A stretch of DNA of 64,000 nt from the NCBI GenBank assembly GCA_021495925.1, contig JAKEKT010000002.1, positions 803,181-867,180 of the forward strand, read 5' to 3'. The stretch is from Diplodia intermedia (taxonomy: Eukaryota > Ascomycota > Dothideomycetes > Botryosphaeriales > Botryosphaeriaceae). Below, piece by piece: positions 12,602-23,450 of the stretch (the first letter of the stretch is position 1; the number at the start of each line of letters is the position of its first letter). Under the pieces are notes generated by a model, which saw only the letters and a program-made list of their open reading frames with translations, made no database searches and was not told the origin of the DNA. The position numbers and the translations under genes are program-made.

Positions 12602-12923
12602 CCGGAATCCATGCAGCATCGCGGCCGTGGCAAGCTTGCTGGCTCGGAGCGAGCTGCTCTCTAGCATACCGCAGGGCGCCGAATGGATGTCTGATAAGCA
12701 GCTGAAATAAATAGGTATCTTCGAGGGGAAAGTTCTAAGCATGGGGTGGTGGGATGGCGGCATGGATGACAGGAATGGCAGCAGGTCTTCTTCGGGTGGG
12801 AAACGGTTCGGGATTGACATCGGAACCGCTGTAAATGAGAAGAGTAGAGCAAGTGACAAGGATGACGGTAACTCGGCGAAGGCGAGGTGGAGACCCGCTT
12901 GGCTAAGGGGCAGGGCAAGGTGA
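12602..12923 (+). pseudogene. Decayed C-terminal fragment of a DUF3433 paralogue
   Basis: In one frame this piece reads HRNPCSIAAVASLLARSE, then LSSIPQGAEWMSDKQLK, then an in-frame TAA, then LSMGWWDGG, SSSGGKRFGIDIGTA and a basic tail ending RGRAR. It aligns along its length with the last 110 or so residues of the intact gene at 7843-11996 (PKNPCSVAAMASLLAESK, IPEGAEWMSDMQLRQKG, FSMGWWSDE, NRFGIDMGTA). The stop replaces the codon next to LQLRQ, and nothing upstream encodes the remaining 1200 residues, so the copy is truncated and non-functional. Divergence at many silent and non-silent sites shows an old tandem duplication rather than a recent one. Confidence 0.85.
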
Positions 12924-15237
12924 AGTAAGAAGGGACCGCTTATGTTTCAAGAAGGAAAGGGATGATAACCTGATACCCACGTGTTGCTTGTCTTCTCTAG
13001 CACGATTTAGTTTCTCCTATATATAGCATTAAACACCGATGGGCATTAGACACATGTGATGGATCCCACGTGCCCACGATTTGCTCCCAGAGAAAACAGA
13101 AATACTGGTGGCCAGTGCCCTCGTCCCCCACGCCTGGGCTTTCTATGGCGATCAAACGATGGTATTGAGGAAGACCACAATGATCTGTGGACACACATAG
13201 TAATCTGTTGCAATATAAGGGATGTCTACCGCGCACTGCGTTAAATGCAGGGGCTGTGCCTTTTGCTTTGCAACATAATCGTCAAAGGTCGATCTTGATA
13301 TGTAGGGCCGACGAGGTCTTCAACCGGAACTCGGACTTTGACACCACCTAATCGGAACATTAAATGGTACCCGATACCGTCTTCAGATCTATTCCGCTTA
13401 TGTTGAGACCAGCTGCTTGCGGAGTGAGATGGACAGAATCAGCAGCGCCCGCGCTTCGTTCGTCGCTATCTCCAAATGAGAGGAAGCAACTGCAATCGTC
13501 GGAGGAGTCCAATGACTGTGCCCTTACCGCCGGTAGCTTGGGGCGGAGTTTTGCTGTAACCAGGAACACTAATTGGGACGGAGGTTGTAGCTTTCCTCTA
13601 TTCCTCGCTGACCCCGCTGAGGACGGTGAATGCCGGTGGAGCGCAAGGAATGAACGACCGGGGAAAGATACTTAATTAGGCGTAGTGGGAACGTCATTTG
13701 AAGATATTGATGGGTCGTGATGACTATTATTTGCTGAATACCACAGTACAGTTTCGTTTTGCGCCATATCGGCGTAGACCATCCGAAGAACACCAAACCG
13801 CGCCCTTGATCTGCCACAACAAGAGTCGGAGCACAATAGAGTCTTTAGATAGGATTTCGGCTGGAAGAAATCTCCTGAGTGCAAGAATTTCTTTCGGGGC
13901 TTCTTTAATAGGAACTCGGGATGAATATTCATTGCTAAGCTCAAGGTGACCTGTGAAGTCGGCACGCACGAGCGTTGTGAGTCCAGAAACTGAAAAGAAG
14001 GAATCTACCGGGAGCTGAAAAGAGTGTAGATCCAAACCAAAGCATCGGCAAGCTTTCAGTAGGTGCTTGAGCGGGGGCTAGCATGGAAGCATTTGGGCAC
14101 AAATGATTCAGGTAGGCTCCTTTCTTTCGAGCCATCTTCGGTCTGCAGAGTCATAAAGCCCGCAAGCAAAGTGTTGTGGCGCTCGTCACCCGCGGGGAAG
14201 CAAGGGATGGAATTGGGATAGCGGTGGTTGTTGCCTGTCACGCTAGTAGGCTGGCATCTGGACCGCGTGAAGATGGGGAACGCACCATTGTTCCGTACCA
14301 ATAATGGGTTCTCCATCAGACCCGCCCTTCATGGAGGTGCGTCGGAGAAAGCTTAGATGAGCTTACAAAATACCCATCATCCAGACCTTTGTACTAGTAC
14401 TCCGAGAAAGGACTACCGCCAGGGTTCCGTTTTTCCACGGCGGACTTCTCTCGTAGCGGGATGTTCGAGTAATGGATGGCGGGGAACACCTAAGTGTTTC
14501 GTTGCTAAAAAGGCAGTGTGACCTGGTAGCCAGTCACCATTGAGCCTCGTTTCAGCCACTGTGGCTGTGAGGTTGGAGAGGATCAATACCATTGCAGAGT
14601 GTCCACCGCGAAGGATCACTGGGGGAGGCACCTTTGTCAAGTTCTAAGCACATGTTGAGACGTGGACCTCTACTTCCGAGATTCACAGGGGCCGTGATGA
14701 AGACGTGTGGCCGGCGGACAAGGCACTTTGTTCTCTAAAAGACAGGATATTGAATAGGAGACTCGGCAAGGCAAAGTAGGTGTGGTGGCGTTTACTAGAG
14801 CGAGCTCACAATGGTCGAAAGCAGCTGCGCCCCGATTGCGCGGCCGAAGCTAATATCCATAGTGCTACCAGATTGCGTGCGTATGGTGCGGGAAACAGGA
14901 AGCACTCCGGCGGTGGCCGTTTGTTTGGGCAGCGAAGACCGTACCCACTTGGAGTTGGTCGTTGTCTCGGGGAAAATATGGAGTAAGTTCTACCTTCAGT
15001 ACTTAAGGCAGCGGTCTTCAGATCTGGGTTGTCTCAGCAGCATCTCTGTCTCACTTCCTCTCATTTCCCAGACCCAGTAGCCTTTGCAGCAGTCGCTTTA
15101 AGGTACTCAGCACGCTCACTACTTAGCCATCTTTGCATTCGCGGTCTTAGTACTTGCAGTAAGTTCCTCGTCACCACCAGTCTGAATCGTGACGACCAAC
15201 AGCAGCAGAAGCCTTCGAAGTCACAACGACTGGCTTG
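12924..15237. other. Gene-poor 2.3 kb of unusual composition
   Basis: GC looks clearly lower and more even than in neighbouring intergenic DNA between about 13250 and 14650. Minus-strand frames at 13727-14035, 14056-14316 and 14413-14640 show balanced amino-acid use (for example RRGKTEPWR at a frame end) but no family I recognise. No intact gene can be supported. The last few hundred bases are the 5' region of the small gene at 15238. Confidence 0.35.
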
Positions 15238-15702
15238 ATGTCCAATTCCTCCGTGATGGCTCCCAGCTCGCCCACTTCGCCAAGACCCAGCGCCCAGGCT
15301 CGCCGCCGGTCATCCATTTTCAGCGGCTTCGCCAGCCTCAGCTTGACCAGTAGCCACAACCAGGGCCGCCGTGGCTCCAAATGGTCAATCACGTCCTGCT
15401 TCTCCGAGAGCAGCAATCCCGATAAGGAAGAAGGCTTTTCGCGGCACGACTATTCCCCGCCTGTCTCCCCCGTGGCTGCAAGCTTCGACCAATCGACCAT
15501 TACTTCCAAGCGTAGATCGTATGTCCCGAAGCGCGGTGCCGAGCCCTTTTCCATCTCGACCACTCCGATGTGTGCTCGCGAAGCCGGTGCAGTGCCAGCG
15601 AACAGGGCGCCGTCCAAGCGAATGTCATACGCTACGCAGTATGGTTACCGCACACCGGTTAGCATGACTCCTGTGGAGATTGTGGTCGCCAGCAAGCAAT
15701 GA
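15238..15702 (+). CDS. Small Ser/Arg-rich hypothetical protein
   Basis: A 154-aa protein of unknown function, no intron. The start is the ATG at 15238 (MSNSSVMAPSSPTSPRP). It is rich in Ser, Pro and Arg, with basic-Ser motifs typical of kinase or 14-3-3 sites: ARRRSSIFSGF, KRRSYVPKRG and SKRMSYATQYGYRTPVSM. There is no signal peptide or membrane segment. The phased serine/proline content and the long open frame without neighbours in the other frames support real coding. Short proteins of this type, with an N-terminal RRRSSIFSGFASL-like motif, are common in Pezizomycotina, but I cannot name the family. Confidence 0.6.
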   Translation: MSNSSVMAPSSPTSPRPSAQARRRSSIFSGFASLSLTSSHNQGRRGSKWSITSCFSESSNPDKEEGFSRHDYSPPVSPVAASFDQSTITSKRRSYVPKRGAEPFSISTTPMCAREAGAVPANRAPSKRMSYATQYGYRTPVSMTPVEIVVASKQ

Positions 15703-16466
15703 TGTTGGTTCGACCTTCGACATGCTTCGTCGGAGGGATGTCAGAAAAAGATTAGCCTAGGGCAGAACAGGAAGAAGGCGTTGGGCGTCAGTTCAGTCAG
15801 GATACCGCCGCCTGAGCCGTGCACCCCCGCTACGGCACTCGGCGGCAGAACCATGTAATGCGGAGTTTTGGAAGGGTCTGACTCTTTACGATGTTCTGGC
15901 GTTTCTTTTGTCGACGGACATACACACTCAACGATAACATGATACTGCAAACATCCACTGAGCGCCCCGTTCGGGTGAAATGGTCTTCGCTCACTTACTT
16001 TGCTGGCAATCAAACCCAACGAGGGAGTCTGCTCGTCTTTCATGACCAAATCTGTTCGCTGTCACTCTGGTAATCGGCCCATCGTGTGCAGTGCGACAGG
16101 CGCCGTATCAAATGCGATGGCCGCAGATCCCGAGGGTTCTGCAAAGTTAGAGTGAACTACATTGGAAAAACGGAGGGAGTCGCCGTCGCTTGATGGCCGC
16201 CGGACACTGCAGATGCTGCACTGGACAGCCGGGGCCCGGAGATGACAAAAATCCCAATTCTTTCCAGTGACCGCTGGACTCGGGCGGACGGACGACGAAG
16301 TCTATATTGTACAATGTACAGGTGTTACATCCGTGAGCCCTCCCAGTGCAACGGTGAAAGGCCGCGGCACACTCGCTCTTTCCGCAAAGCCCTGTCTTTT
16401 TTCGCCTATTACCTCCCCAGGTCTCGACTGCTCGTGTGCTGATGTTCCCGCTCCATGGTGTGCTGC
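15703..16466. other. Convergent intergenic region
   Basis: 3' flanks of the small protein (+) and of ATP synthase subunit e (-). No gene seen. Confidence 0.45.
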
Positions 16467-16885
16467 TTATTTCTCCTCGGCCTTCGCCTTCAGGAATGCC
16501 TCCAGGTCGAACTTGGGGTCTTCGGGGTCCGTGATCACTGCGAAAGGCACTGGGGTCAGCACTTGCCGTTGGTCCGCGGGTCCAGCACGTACGTCCAGAG
16601 CGCGAGGGCGGCGCGGTCTTCTTGGTCCACTCCTCCTTGGCCTTCTTGATGAGCTCCTCTTTCCGCTGGTACTCGCGGTTGATGGAGTCGAGCTTGTCCT
16701 GCGAGGAGAGCTTGGCCTGGTGGTAGACGCCGTAGAACAGGCCGAGGCCGAGCGCAGACCACCTCAGGACCTGCGAAAGCGCGTCAGCGGCAGGAGCACA
16801 GCGGGCTTGGGGGATTGGGGGCGATGGCGGCCGCCAATGCGTGGAGGGGGAGGGAGCGGCGTACGTTAACCCCCGTCGATGCCAT
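16467..16885 (-). CDS. ATP21: Mitochondrial F1Fo ATP synthase subunit e
   Basis: Small inner-membrane subunit of the Fo sector (also called Tim11) that, with subunit g, drives ATP synthase dimerisation and cristae shape. Exons 885-865, 770-593 and 537-467 (all +16000) give 89 aa. Exon 1 encodes only MASTGVN. Splicing gives MASTGVNVLRWSALGLGLFY, the family's N-terminal membrane helix, with the GxxxG dimer motif as G17-LFY-G21. A charged coiled coil follows (DKLDSINREYQRKEELIKKAKEEW), and the tail is LITDPEDPKFDLEAFLKAKA then EEK. Intron 1: donor GTACGC, acceptor CGCAG. Intron 2: donor GTACGT, branch GCTGACC, acceptor CGCAG. Frame is kept throughout. A long unspliced frame covering this locus (16147-17532) is a shadow. 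Length and layout match fungal subunit e. Confidence 0.9.
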
Positions 16886-17352
16886 TTGGGCCGTGGGAAG
16901 CGATAAGCTGTGGAGCGGGCGGGCAGGTCAATGGCGGAGCCGCGATGCAGAGAATCGCGGGCGGATGGTGCAGAGACGGGGCGATGGCGGGCTGGGGGCG
17001 TTGGGGCTCCGGGGCAGCTTTTCTCAGCGGTGATGTGATGGCAGAAGCGTCGAGCAGATGCGACAAAGTCAAGCGGTTCGCTCCGAGGCGCCGGCACCTG
17101 GTTGGCTGAATCATCCGCTCTCCAGCACCAGCACCAGCACCGGCACACTGCACCACCCACCCCCAGCACCCACGCCCACGCCCACACCAGACCGCCCGCC
17201 GCCCACGCGCAATCGACAAACCACCCCGGACTCCCGCTGCGCGCCCGCGCCCCTGATCCGGACGGAGCCTCCTGCGCGCTGCTGTTCCGCACCCGCCCGT
17301 TCGCCGGCCACCACAACCACCACATCCACCACCCGCTCCTGGCCCCGTCACC
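16886..17352. promoter_or_regulatory. Head-to-head promoter, ATP synthase e / dynein intermediate chain
   Basis: Only 467 bp separate the two start codons, so both genes must be driven from this GC-rich stretch. The dynein side is C/A-rich (repeated CACCAGCACC and CACGCCCAC units at about 17120-17190), typical of fungal 5' leaders. No TATA box is obvious. Confidence 0.55.
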
Positions 17353-19598
17353 ATGTCCGACCACTCGGCCGCCACCATGCAGCAGCGGCGCGACGAGATC
17401 CTGGCCAAGAAGGCGAAGCTGGCCGAGCTCAAGCGCCAGCGCGAGATGCGCCAGAAGGAGTTCACCGCCAGCCGCCAGAGCATGTCCGACGCGTCCGATG
17501 TACGACCTGCCCGCTGCCCCCGTGTATTGCACTGCTGATGTGTCTTCTCAGCTAGTGTCGCCCACCCCGAGCCGAGCTGACAGCAGACGCGAGCTAGACA
17601 ACCTGATCCAGAGCTTGGTCGAGGGCCGCCCTGGCTCCGGCGGCCCCAGAGACCCCTCGTCACCCGCCGGCGGCAGGGGCAGCAGGCCTACCTCAGTCGT
17701 CAGCGCCGGTCAGCTGTCTAGCATCGCCGGCGAGACCTTCGACAGCACGAGCTCGCCCCCGGCCTCGACTCCGACCACGATGACCGTCCCGCAGACGCTG
17801 ACCATTGCCCCGCTCACCACCGTCTACGAGTCCCCTTCGACCCCGAAGCCTGAAATCATCACCTACAGCAAGGGTGTGCAGACCACTGAGCCATGGACCC
17901 CTCCCCAGCGGCGGACGTCGGTGGCTTCCACATCCGAAGCCGAGCCAGATGGCCCCGACTGGTCCCCGTCCAAGGCAAAGAGAGCAAGCAAGCGCATGAG
18001 CCGGATGGAGCGCCAGAGGGACGAAGAGCTGCGTCAAAACCTGAGGAAGGAAATCGAAGAGGAGCTGAAGGCTTTGCAGAACGAGGGTGCTGTTGACGAC
18101 GACGCGGTGGAGCCGAAATTCCCCGCGCGGGCACTGAACGACGAGGAACTCAATGCCGTGACCTCTTCGGATGACTTTTTGGATTTCGTTGAGCGATCCA
18201 GCAAGGTCATCGAGCGAGCGCTAGATGAGGAGTACGACCTCCTTGTCGACTACGCATTGGCGGGTGTTGAAGAGGTGGACGACGACGACGACGGCTTCGG
18301 CACGGCGAAAGGCAAGAAGGGGCGGCGAGTACGCGAGATCACACAGTTCTACGACGAGCGGTGGAGCAAGAAACGGATGATCAGTGATCTTAGCTTCTCG
18401 CAAAAGGTACCGGCGCTCTTGCGTGATTGCTGCGTAACATGCCAGCTGACAGAGATTGCAGTTCCCGGAACTGGTGCTGGCCTCCTACACCAAGAACCCC
18501 TCGGCACCGCACGATCCCGATGGCCTCATCCAAGTCTGGAATATGCATATGCACGACCGCCCCGAATACATTTTCCACGCCCAGTCCGATATCCTTACTG
18601 CTCAGTTCTCGCCCTTCCATCCTAATCTTATCATTGGCGGTGCCTACAGCGGCCAGGTCCTTCTTTGGGACACGCGTGCCAAGTCTCAGCCCGTGCAGAA
18701 GACGCCTCTCACCGGCTCCGGCCATACGCATCCGGTTTATGCCATTGACATCGTTGGAACGCAAAACGCCAACAACATCATATCGTGCTCCACGGACGGG
18801 GTGGTCTGCGGCTGGACGGTTGACATGCTCTCCCAACCGCAGGAGTTCCTGGAACTCATCTCGCCGCCTCCTGCGAAGACGGAGGACATGGCACCTACCT
18901 GCATTGCTTTCCCGCAAGCCGATCCCACCTATTTCCTTGCCGGAACGGAAGAAGGCTCCATCTACCCCTGCCACCGTTACGACCGTGCAGGTGCCAAGGC
19001 AGGCGTCGACACCCGTGTAGCGTATCGTGGCCACGCCGCTCCCGTCATGTCACTGGACTTCCACCCAGCCCGCGGCCCCATCGATCTGGGTGACCTCGTT
19101 CTGTCTTCCAGTGTCGACTGGACCGTCAAGCTCTGGAAGGTGCGCCCGCCGGCGGCCACGGCGACTGTAGCGTCGAGCGGCCCTGGGAGCGCCCCGCAGG
19201 CCCAAGCACCGGTGTACGAGTTCGTGCGCGAGGATCTTGTCTATGATGCGCGCTGGTCGCCCGTCAAGCCGGGTGTCTTCGCTTTGGTCGATGGCGCCGG
19301 CAGTCTCGAGATCTGGGATGTTAACATCGACGTCGAGGTGCCCGTTGCTAAGACGTCGCCAAGCGACAAGCGTGGCGTCAACTTCATGGCTCGGAGTTTG
19401 AACAAGGTCTCGTGGGAGAAGAACGAGGGCAAGCGTCTTGCTACCGGCGGTCTTGACGGCGTCGTCACCGTTTTCGAGGTGGGCGCTGAGCTGGGAGGTC
19501 AGGACAATTTGAGACAGGAGGAGTGGACCGGTGTGAAGAAGTTCGTGCAGAGACTGGACACGGCAGGCGGCGTCGTAACGAATGGAATTGGCAAGTAA
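17353..19598 (+). CDS. Cytoplasmic dynein 1 intermediate chain (WD40)
   Basis: Scaffold of the dynein motor: it binds the heavy chain through its WD40 propeller, the light chains through its middle, and dynactin p150 through its N-terminal coiled coil. In filamentous fungi it is needed for nuclear migration and endosome transport. Exons 17353-17499, 17552-18406 and 18462-19598 give 712 aa. Intron 1 has donor GTACGA and acceptor TCTCAG; intron 2 has donor GTACCG, branch GCTGACA and acceptor TTGCAG. Features: N-terminal charged helix RRDEILAKKAKLAELKRQRE, Ser/Pro linker, LC8-binding-type motif KGVQT near residue 157, acidic helix EEELKALQNEGA, FYDERWSKKRM, then WD repeats from about 335 (VLASYTKN, GLIQVWNMHM, FHPNLIIGGAYSGQVLLWD, SCSTDGVVCGW, SSSVDWTVKLWKV, GSLEIWDVN, TGGLDGVVTVFEV). 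Homologous to A. nidulans NUDI, an identification from family knowledge. Confidence 0.93.
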
Positions 19599-20679
19599 CA
19601 TGATGATGAAATGAGGAAGGAAACCAATGGCCCGGATATGTATGTGTGACGACGGATTTTAATGCGCTGCTTGTATGGCAATGATGGGGATGCGGGAAAC
19701 GAATTGTATAGGGAGACAAGCTTTTCCTTCGTTCTTGTTGGGCTTTCTCAATTCAAGGGGCTTTCAGGAGTCTTGGGTCTGGCTGGTTTCACTGGCGGCA
19801 TACCCCCATCGATGGCAATTGAATTAGAACACTTGTTTTACATTACGCCTTGTCCGTCGAGGGGACGTCGGTACGGATGGGTAGCCGACGTTCAAATTGA
19901 AATGGGACGATCAAGGCTGGAACGACTGGACCGAGATGTGCTTTGAACGTTACGAAATACATGCTGAGTCTTTGTGTCTCCTCTTCTCGGGACTACCATG
20001 CTAGTGCAATGGCAAAAACCAGACGGTAGTTGCAGAGCCCGTTTCTATATAGTTTGATACACGGGCCACCTGTTTAAGATACCTAATACCTCTTCAGATC
20101 CTTTTGTGGTTCTACAAATTCTTATTTGCTAAGGAGAGCTGAGCATTGAAGAAAAGAGATGACGCATCTACTTGCTGAGTCTGGGTGAACACAAACCTAT
20201 TTAATCAGCCACATTACATATTATCACCCATACCTATCCTCGACTCGGAAAGATTCAAGTGCCTTTGCAAATCAAGGCCCCCGCTGTTTTAAGCTCCCGT
20301 ACTGATTCATACACAATAAACAAGACGACAAGCCAACTTCAGCCCTTTTCAAAGTCCTTAACCGGTCTATGCCCGTTCCTATCTCCAACAACACGATCGC
20401 TCCTATGCCCTCTCGAACCGGGGAACATCACAGGGACAACTGGCACCACAGCAATAACGTCTCTGGTCTGCGGCGGCATTCTTATTGTATAAGGTGAACA
20501 TCGTCATCCTATCAGCCATGGCGTTCGATCAGCAATCTCAGACCATCTCCGTCTTCTACTTTTCCACTGGGGCCACACATCTGGACCCACAAGCACAGTC
20601 TCAAACCATAAGCATCGTAAGGCAACGAAGAGGCCATAATCGGGAAACCAGGTTCAGCCCGACGTCATGCCTGTTGACT
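19599..20679. other. Convergent intergenic region, 1.1 kb
   Basis: Lies between the 3' ends of the dynein chain (+) and the coiled-coil gene (-). Locally AT-richer than its neighbours, with no coding signal. Confidence 0.45.
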
Positions 20680-22251
20680 TCACGCCTCTCCCCTGAGTGC
20701 CCTGAAACCCTCTTTTCTCCTATCCAGCTCCGCCAGAATATCCTTGGCCCCCGCTACGTTCGCCTCACCTGCCCTCACCCGCTCCGAGATCGCCTCGTCC
20801 GTCTCCTTAGTCGCCTCCATTGCCGCGCGTGCCCATGCGCCGCCGCTCTCCGCGTCAGGTCCGACCAGGTGGCTCTCACTGGCAAGACGCTGGGCCGTAT
20901 TGCGGGCTTCTCCTTGAGCCGCGGCGATCTGATGCCGCAGGTGCGTCGCTATCTGCTGTGCGATGACGCGCTCGTCGTTGGCAGATCGGAGAAGCGCAGG
21001 GATAAATGGGAGAGCGGCGGACGGTGGGAGACGGGGCTGCTGCTGCTTTTGACCCACGGAATCTCCATCATCACCACCGAGTTGTTGATTTGGTCCGGGC
21101 AGCGTAGACGGGGCGTTGAGCTCCTTGGCAGAAGCAGCTGCGGCGTCGGCGGCTACGACAAGTGAAGTGCGGGCGGCCACGTAGCGCTCGTATAACGCGT
21201 CGACTTGCTCCTGGATGGAGTCCGCATCGTCATCGGTCCCGGTGTCCTTATCATCCCGCCGGTCTGGTCTCTGCGGTGTTCCGCCACCACTGAGAATGCT
21301 CTCGTCGCCCTCGGGCATCTTCGCAAGCTCAGCCTCAATCCAGGCTATAAGCTCGTCCCGGGCGGCCCGCAACGCTCGCACCTGCGCCTCAACGCCCCGG
21401 CTCAAGGCGGAGCTTTCCGTCGACGCCTGAACCGCCGCTGCTCTGCGCTGCGCCTCGGCGTCTCTGTTCTGCTTTGCGAGCAGCAGTTCCTTCTTCAAGC
21501 GTAGCACGTGCTCCTTGGTTTGGTCCGCGGCGGCGGCGGCGGCTGCGGATGCGGATGCATCGTGCATAGCGGTACTTCCGCCACCCGCGATCTCCGGAGG
21601 CGGGACGGGCGCGTCGCCGAGTCTGTCCTTGATCCATTGGCGTAGATCGTCCCTCCGCAACGGGTCGTCGTCGGGTTCGGCGTCTGCGGCCCGGTCCAGG
21701 GCGTCCAGTAGGATCTGCAGCCTGGCATGCCGGCGGCGCTGGTGCAGCAGTGAGACATAACTTTGGATATCGTGGCGAGAGCTATTGCCGTTGCTTCCAC
21801 TGCTGTTTCCGACCATCGGTGCGGCGGATGAAGGAAGGAAATCCGTTGCTGGACCGGTCTGGGCACCCGCTCGGGCGGCGTGCGCTTCCCGTTGCAGCTC
21901 GTTGAGCTCGCGGTGCAGGCCGTCCCGACGGCGCTTGGCCAGGGCATGCGCTTGCACGGCTTCCCAGTACTGCTTGCGCAGCCCAGTCAGCTCGGCCGGG
22001 GGCGGAGGAGCGGGCACGGAAGCGGAGCGTGTCTGATCATGTTCGGGCAGCAGCAAGGGTGGAGCGCAAGCCAGGGTTAGCGACGTGATTGGCGACGTGG
22101 ACTCGGCGCCGTGCTGCCGCTCTGTCCTGTGCATCAGCGACTGCAGGTGCTGGGCCAGCGTTTTTCTGATGCGCAGAGTCTCCTGGCGCGCCTGGATGTA
22201 GGGGCGCAGGGCCTCCTCAACCTGCGGGAGAGGACACGGCAGGGTGGTCAT
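20680..22251 (-). CDS. Coiled-coil protein of unknown function
   Basis: A 523-aa protein, single exon. I chose the ATG at 22251 (MTTLPCPLPQVEEALRPYIQ), because the frame upstream has no ATG. Heptad-rich helices occur at about 10-40 (VEEALRPYIQARQETLRIRK), 95-130 (LRKQYWEAVQAHALAKRRRD), 165-195 (LLHQRRRHARLQILLDALDR) and 245-310 (DQTKEHVLRLKKELLLAKQN and following), with further helices to the C-terminus (AELDRRKEGFRALRGEA). Linkers are Ala/Pro/Gly/Asp-rich and probably disordered. There is no signal peptide, TM segment or enzymatic motif. The overall look, alternating coiled coils in a 500-residue protein, would fit a structural or cytoskeletal complex subunit, but I do not recognise the family and assign no function. 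Confidence 0.75.
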   Translation of the reverse strand: MTTLPCPLPQVEEALRPYIQARQETLRIRKTLAQHLQSLMHRTERQHGAESTSPITSLTLACAPPLLLPEHDQTRSASVPAPPPPAELTGLRKQYWEAVQAHALAKRRRDGLHRELNELQREAHAARAGAQTGPATDFLPSSAAPMVGNSSGSNGNSSRHDIQSYVSLLHQRRRHARLQILLDALDRAADAEPDDDPLRRDDLRQWIKDRLGDAPVPPPEIAGGGSTAMHDASASAAAAAAADQTKEHVLRLKKELLLAKQNRDAEAQRRAAAVQASTESSALSRGVEAQVRALRAARDELIAWIEAELAKMPEGDESILSGGGTPQRPDRRDDKDTGTDDDADSIQEQVDALYERYVAARTSLVVAADAAAASAKELNAPSTLPGPNQQLGGDDGDSVGQKQQQPRLPPSAALPFIPALLRSANDERVIAQQIATHLRHQIAAAQGEARNTAQRLASESHLVGPDAESGGAWARAAMEATKETDEAISERVRAGEANVAGAKDILAELDRRKEGFRALRGEA

Positions 22252-23025
22252 GGTGAGGCGGCCGTGTTTTGCTTCGTGGGTTGGGAGCCGGAGATGGTGG
22301 TGATGATGGCCAGTAGTGTTAGCGGTGGCCGGGGATGGCCCGCGGCGAAGGCAATCTATCGCGCATCCGCCTGCGCCTAATGCCAACTCTATTCAGACCC
22401 GCATGCCCATCACCACAGCCTTGCGCGTTGGCCAGTCTCCACCGCGAACGGGCTCTGCATGGATCATCGGGCTGCAGATGTTGGCGGATCATCCCGCGCC
22501 GCGCTCTAAATGCATCGTTGGGCGGGATTCCAGATTGCGGGCAACTGCTCCTCTTCCTCCAAACACTCAACTCTGGTCACGCTTGCTGGGAAAGAACATT
22601 CGATAAGCCTGACTCATGTCCTTGATTACCTCGTGCAAAGGGTATATTGTAGCTGCGTTAACCCCAGCAGCCCAGCCTGGGTTTCGCGCCCAGCACCCAC
22701 GGCTCCATCGCGACATTGGCTGGGCATGCTGGCCGCATGGCTTGGCGATCGTGGAGACAAACTCGTGCCCCCCCCCGGCCTCTCAGCTGAGATCACGCCT
22801 GTCTCCGCCTCGAAGCCGCGCGGCACATCACCGGGCAGCAGAGCACTGCCTCGCCCCGACTTGCGTTTCATATACGCCCCACACCAAGCCGACCAGAATT
22901 CGCTGGATGCAGCATCTCCATTCCTAGCATTCTTCGCTTACCCCCCCGGGCGCTCCTCCCTTGTCGTCATATGTATAGCTCAAGCTTATCAGTCCTTCCC
23001 GCTGCAGCCGCATCGGCCTCCCTCG
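22252..23025. other. Intergenic 0.8 kb
   Basis: 5' flank of the coiled-coil gene and 3' flank of EMC6. A run of nine C lies near 22769. No gene seen. Confidence 0.45.
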
Positions 23026-23450
23026 TTATGCGCGGAGCAGGCCGTAGAAGAGGGTCCAGGTGAGCACGAAGCTGCTTAGGCTGCCAAACACCTCGCCGAG
23101 CCACAGATCCCCAAACGGCCGGTAGAAGTAGCTCTTCGGCTGCGCCCCCGCCCTCAGCATGAATATGAGCACCGACACCAAGAGGCTGCCAGCGAGGTAG
23201 AAAAGGAAGCCGGGGTACGATTCCAGCCCCAACGTGCCAGCGGCGACGCCGAACAGCGATGCGGTTAGATTGCGGATTGTGGAGATGGTCTGACGGGTGT
23301 GGCGGCTATGTCAGCGGGCGCACCGTCACAGAGATATGGTGGTGGCGGAGCAGAGGAGGACAAGGAGGGCAGTATGATGCGTACGCGGGCATTATGCTGG
23401 ACACTGTCCTGCACGATTGGTGCAATTGCGAGCTCGCGTTCGTCATGCAT
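23026..23450 (-). CDS. EMC6: ER membrane protein complex subunit 6
   Basis: Small membrane subunit of the EMC insertase, which inserts weakly hydrophobic and tail-anchored proteins into the ER. Exons 23450-23385 and 23289-23026 give 109 aa. The 95-bp intron has donor GTACGC and acceptor CGTCAG. Exon 1 reads MHDERELAIAPIVQDSVQHN, then AR; exon 2 starts TISTIRNLTASLFGVAAGTL. This aligns in order with the conserved EMC6 N-terminus and first helix. Hydrophobic helices follow at YPGFLFYLAGSLLVSVLIFM and VFGSLSSFVLTWTLFYGLL. The motif FYRPFGDLWLGEVFGSL before the last helix is typical for fungal members. Small size, exon layout and membrane topology all agree. The MHDER start was preferred because it lies directly before the conserved segment. 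Confidence 0.88.

Noticed and set aside
16147..17532. 461-codon minus-strand frame
   Set aside because: Unspliced read-through of the ATP synthase e gene; only the spliced 89-aa product matches a family.
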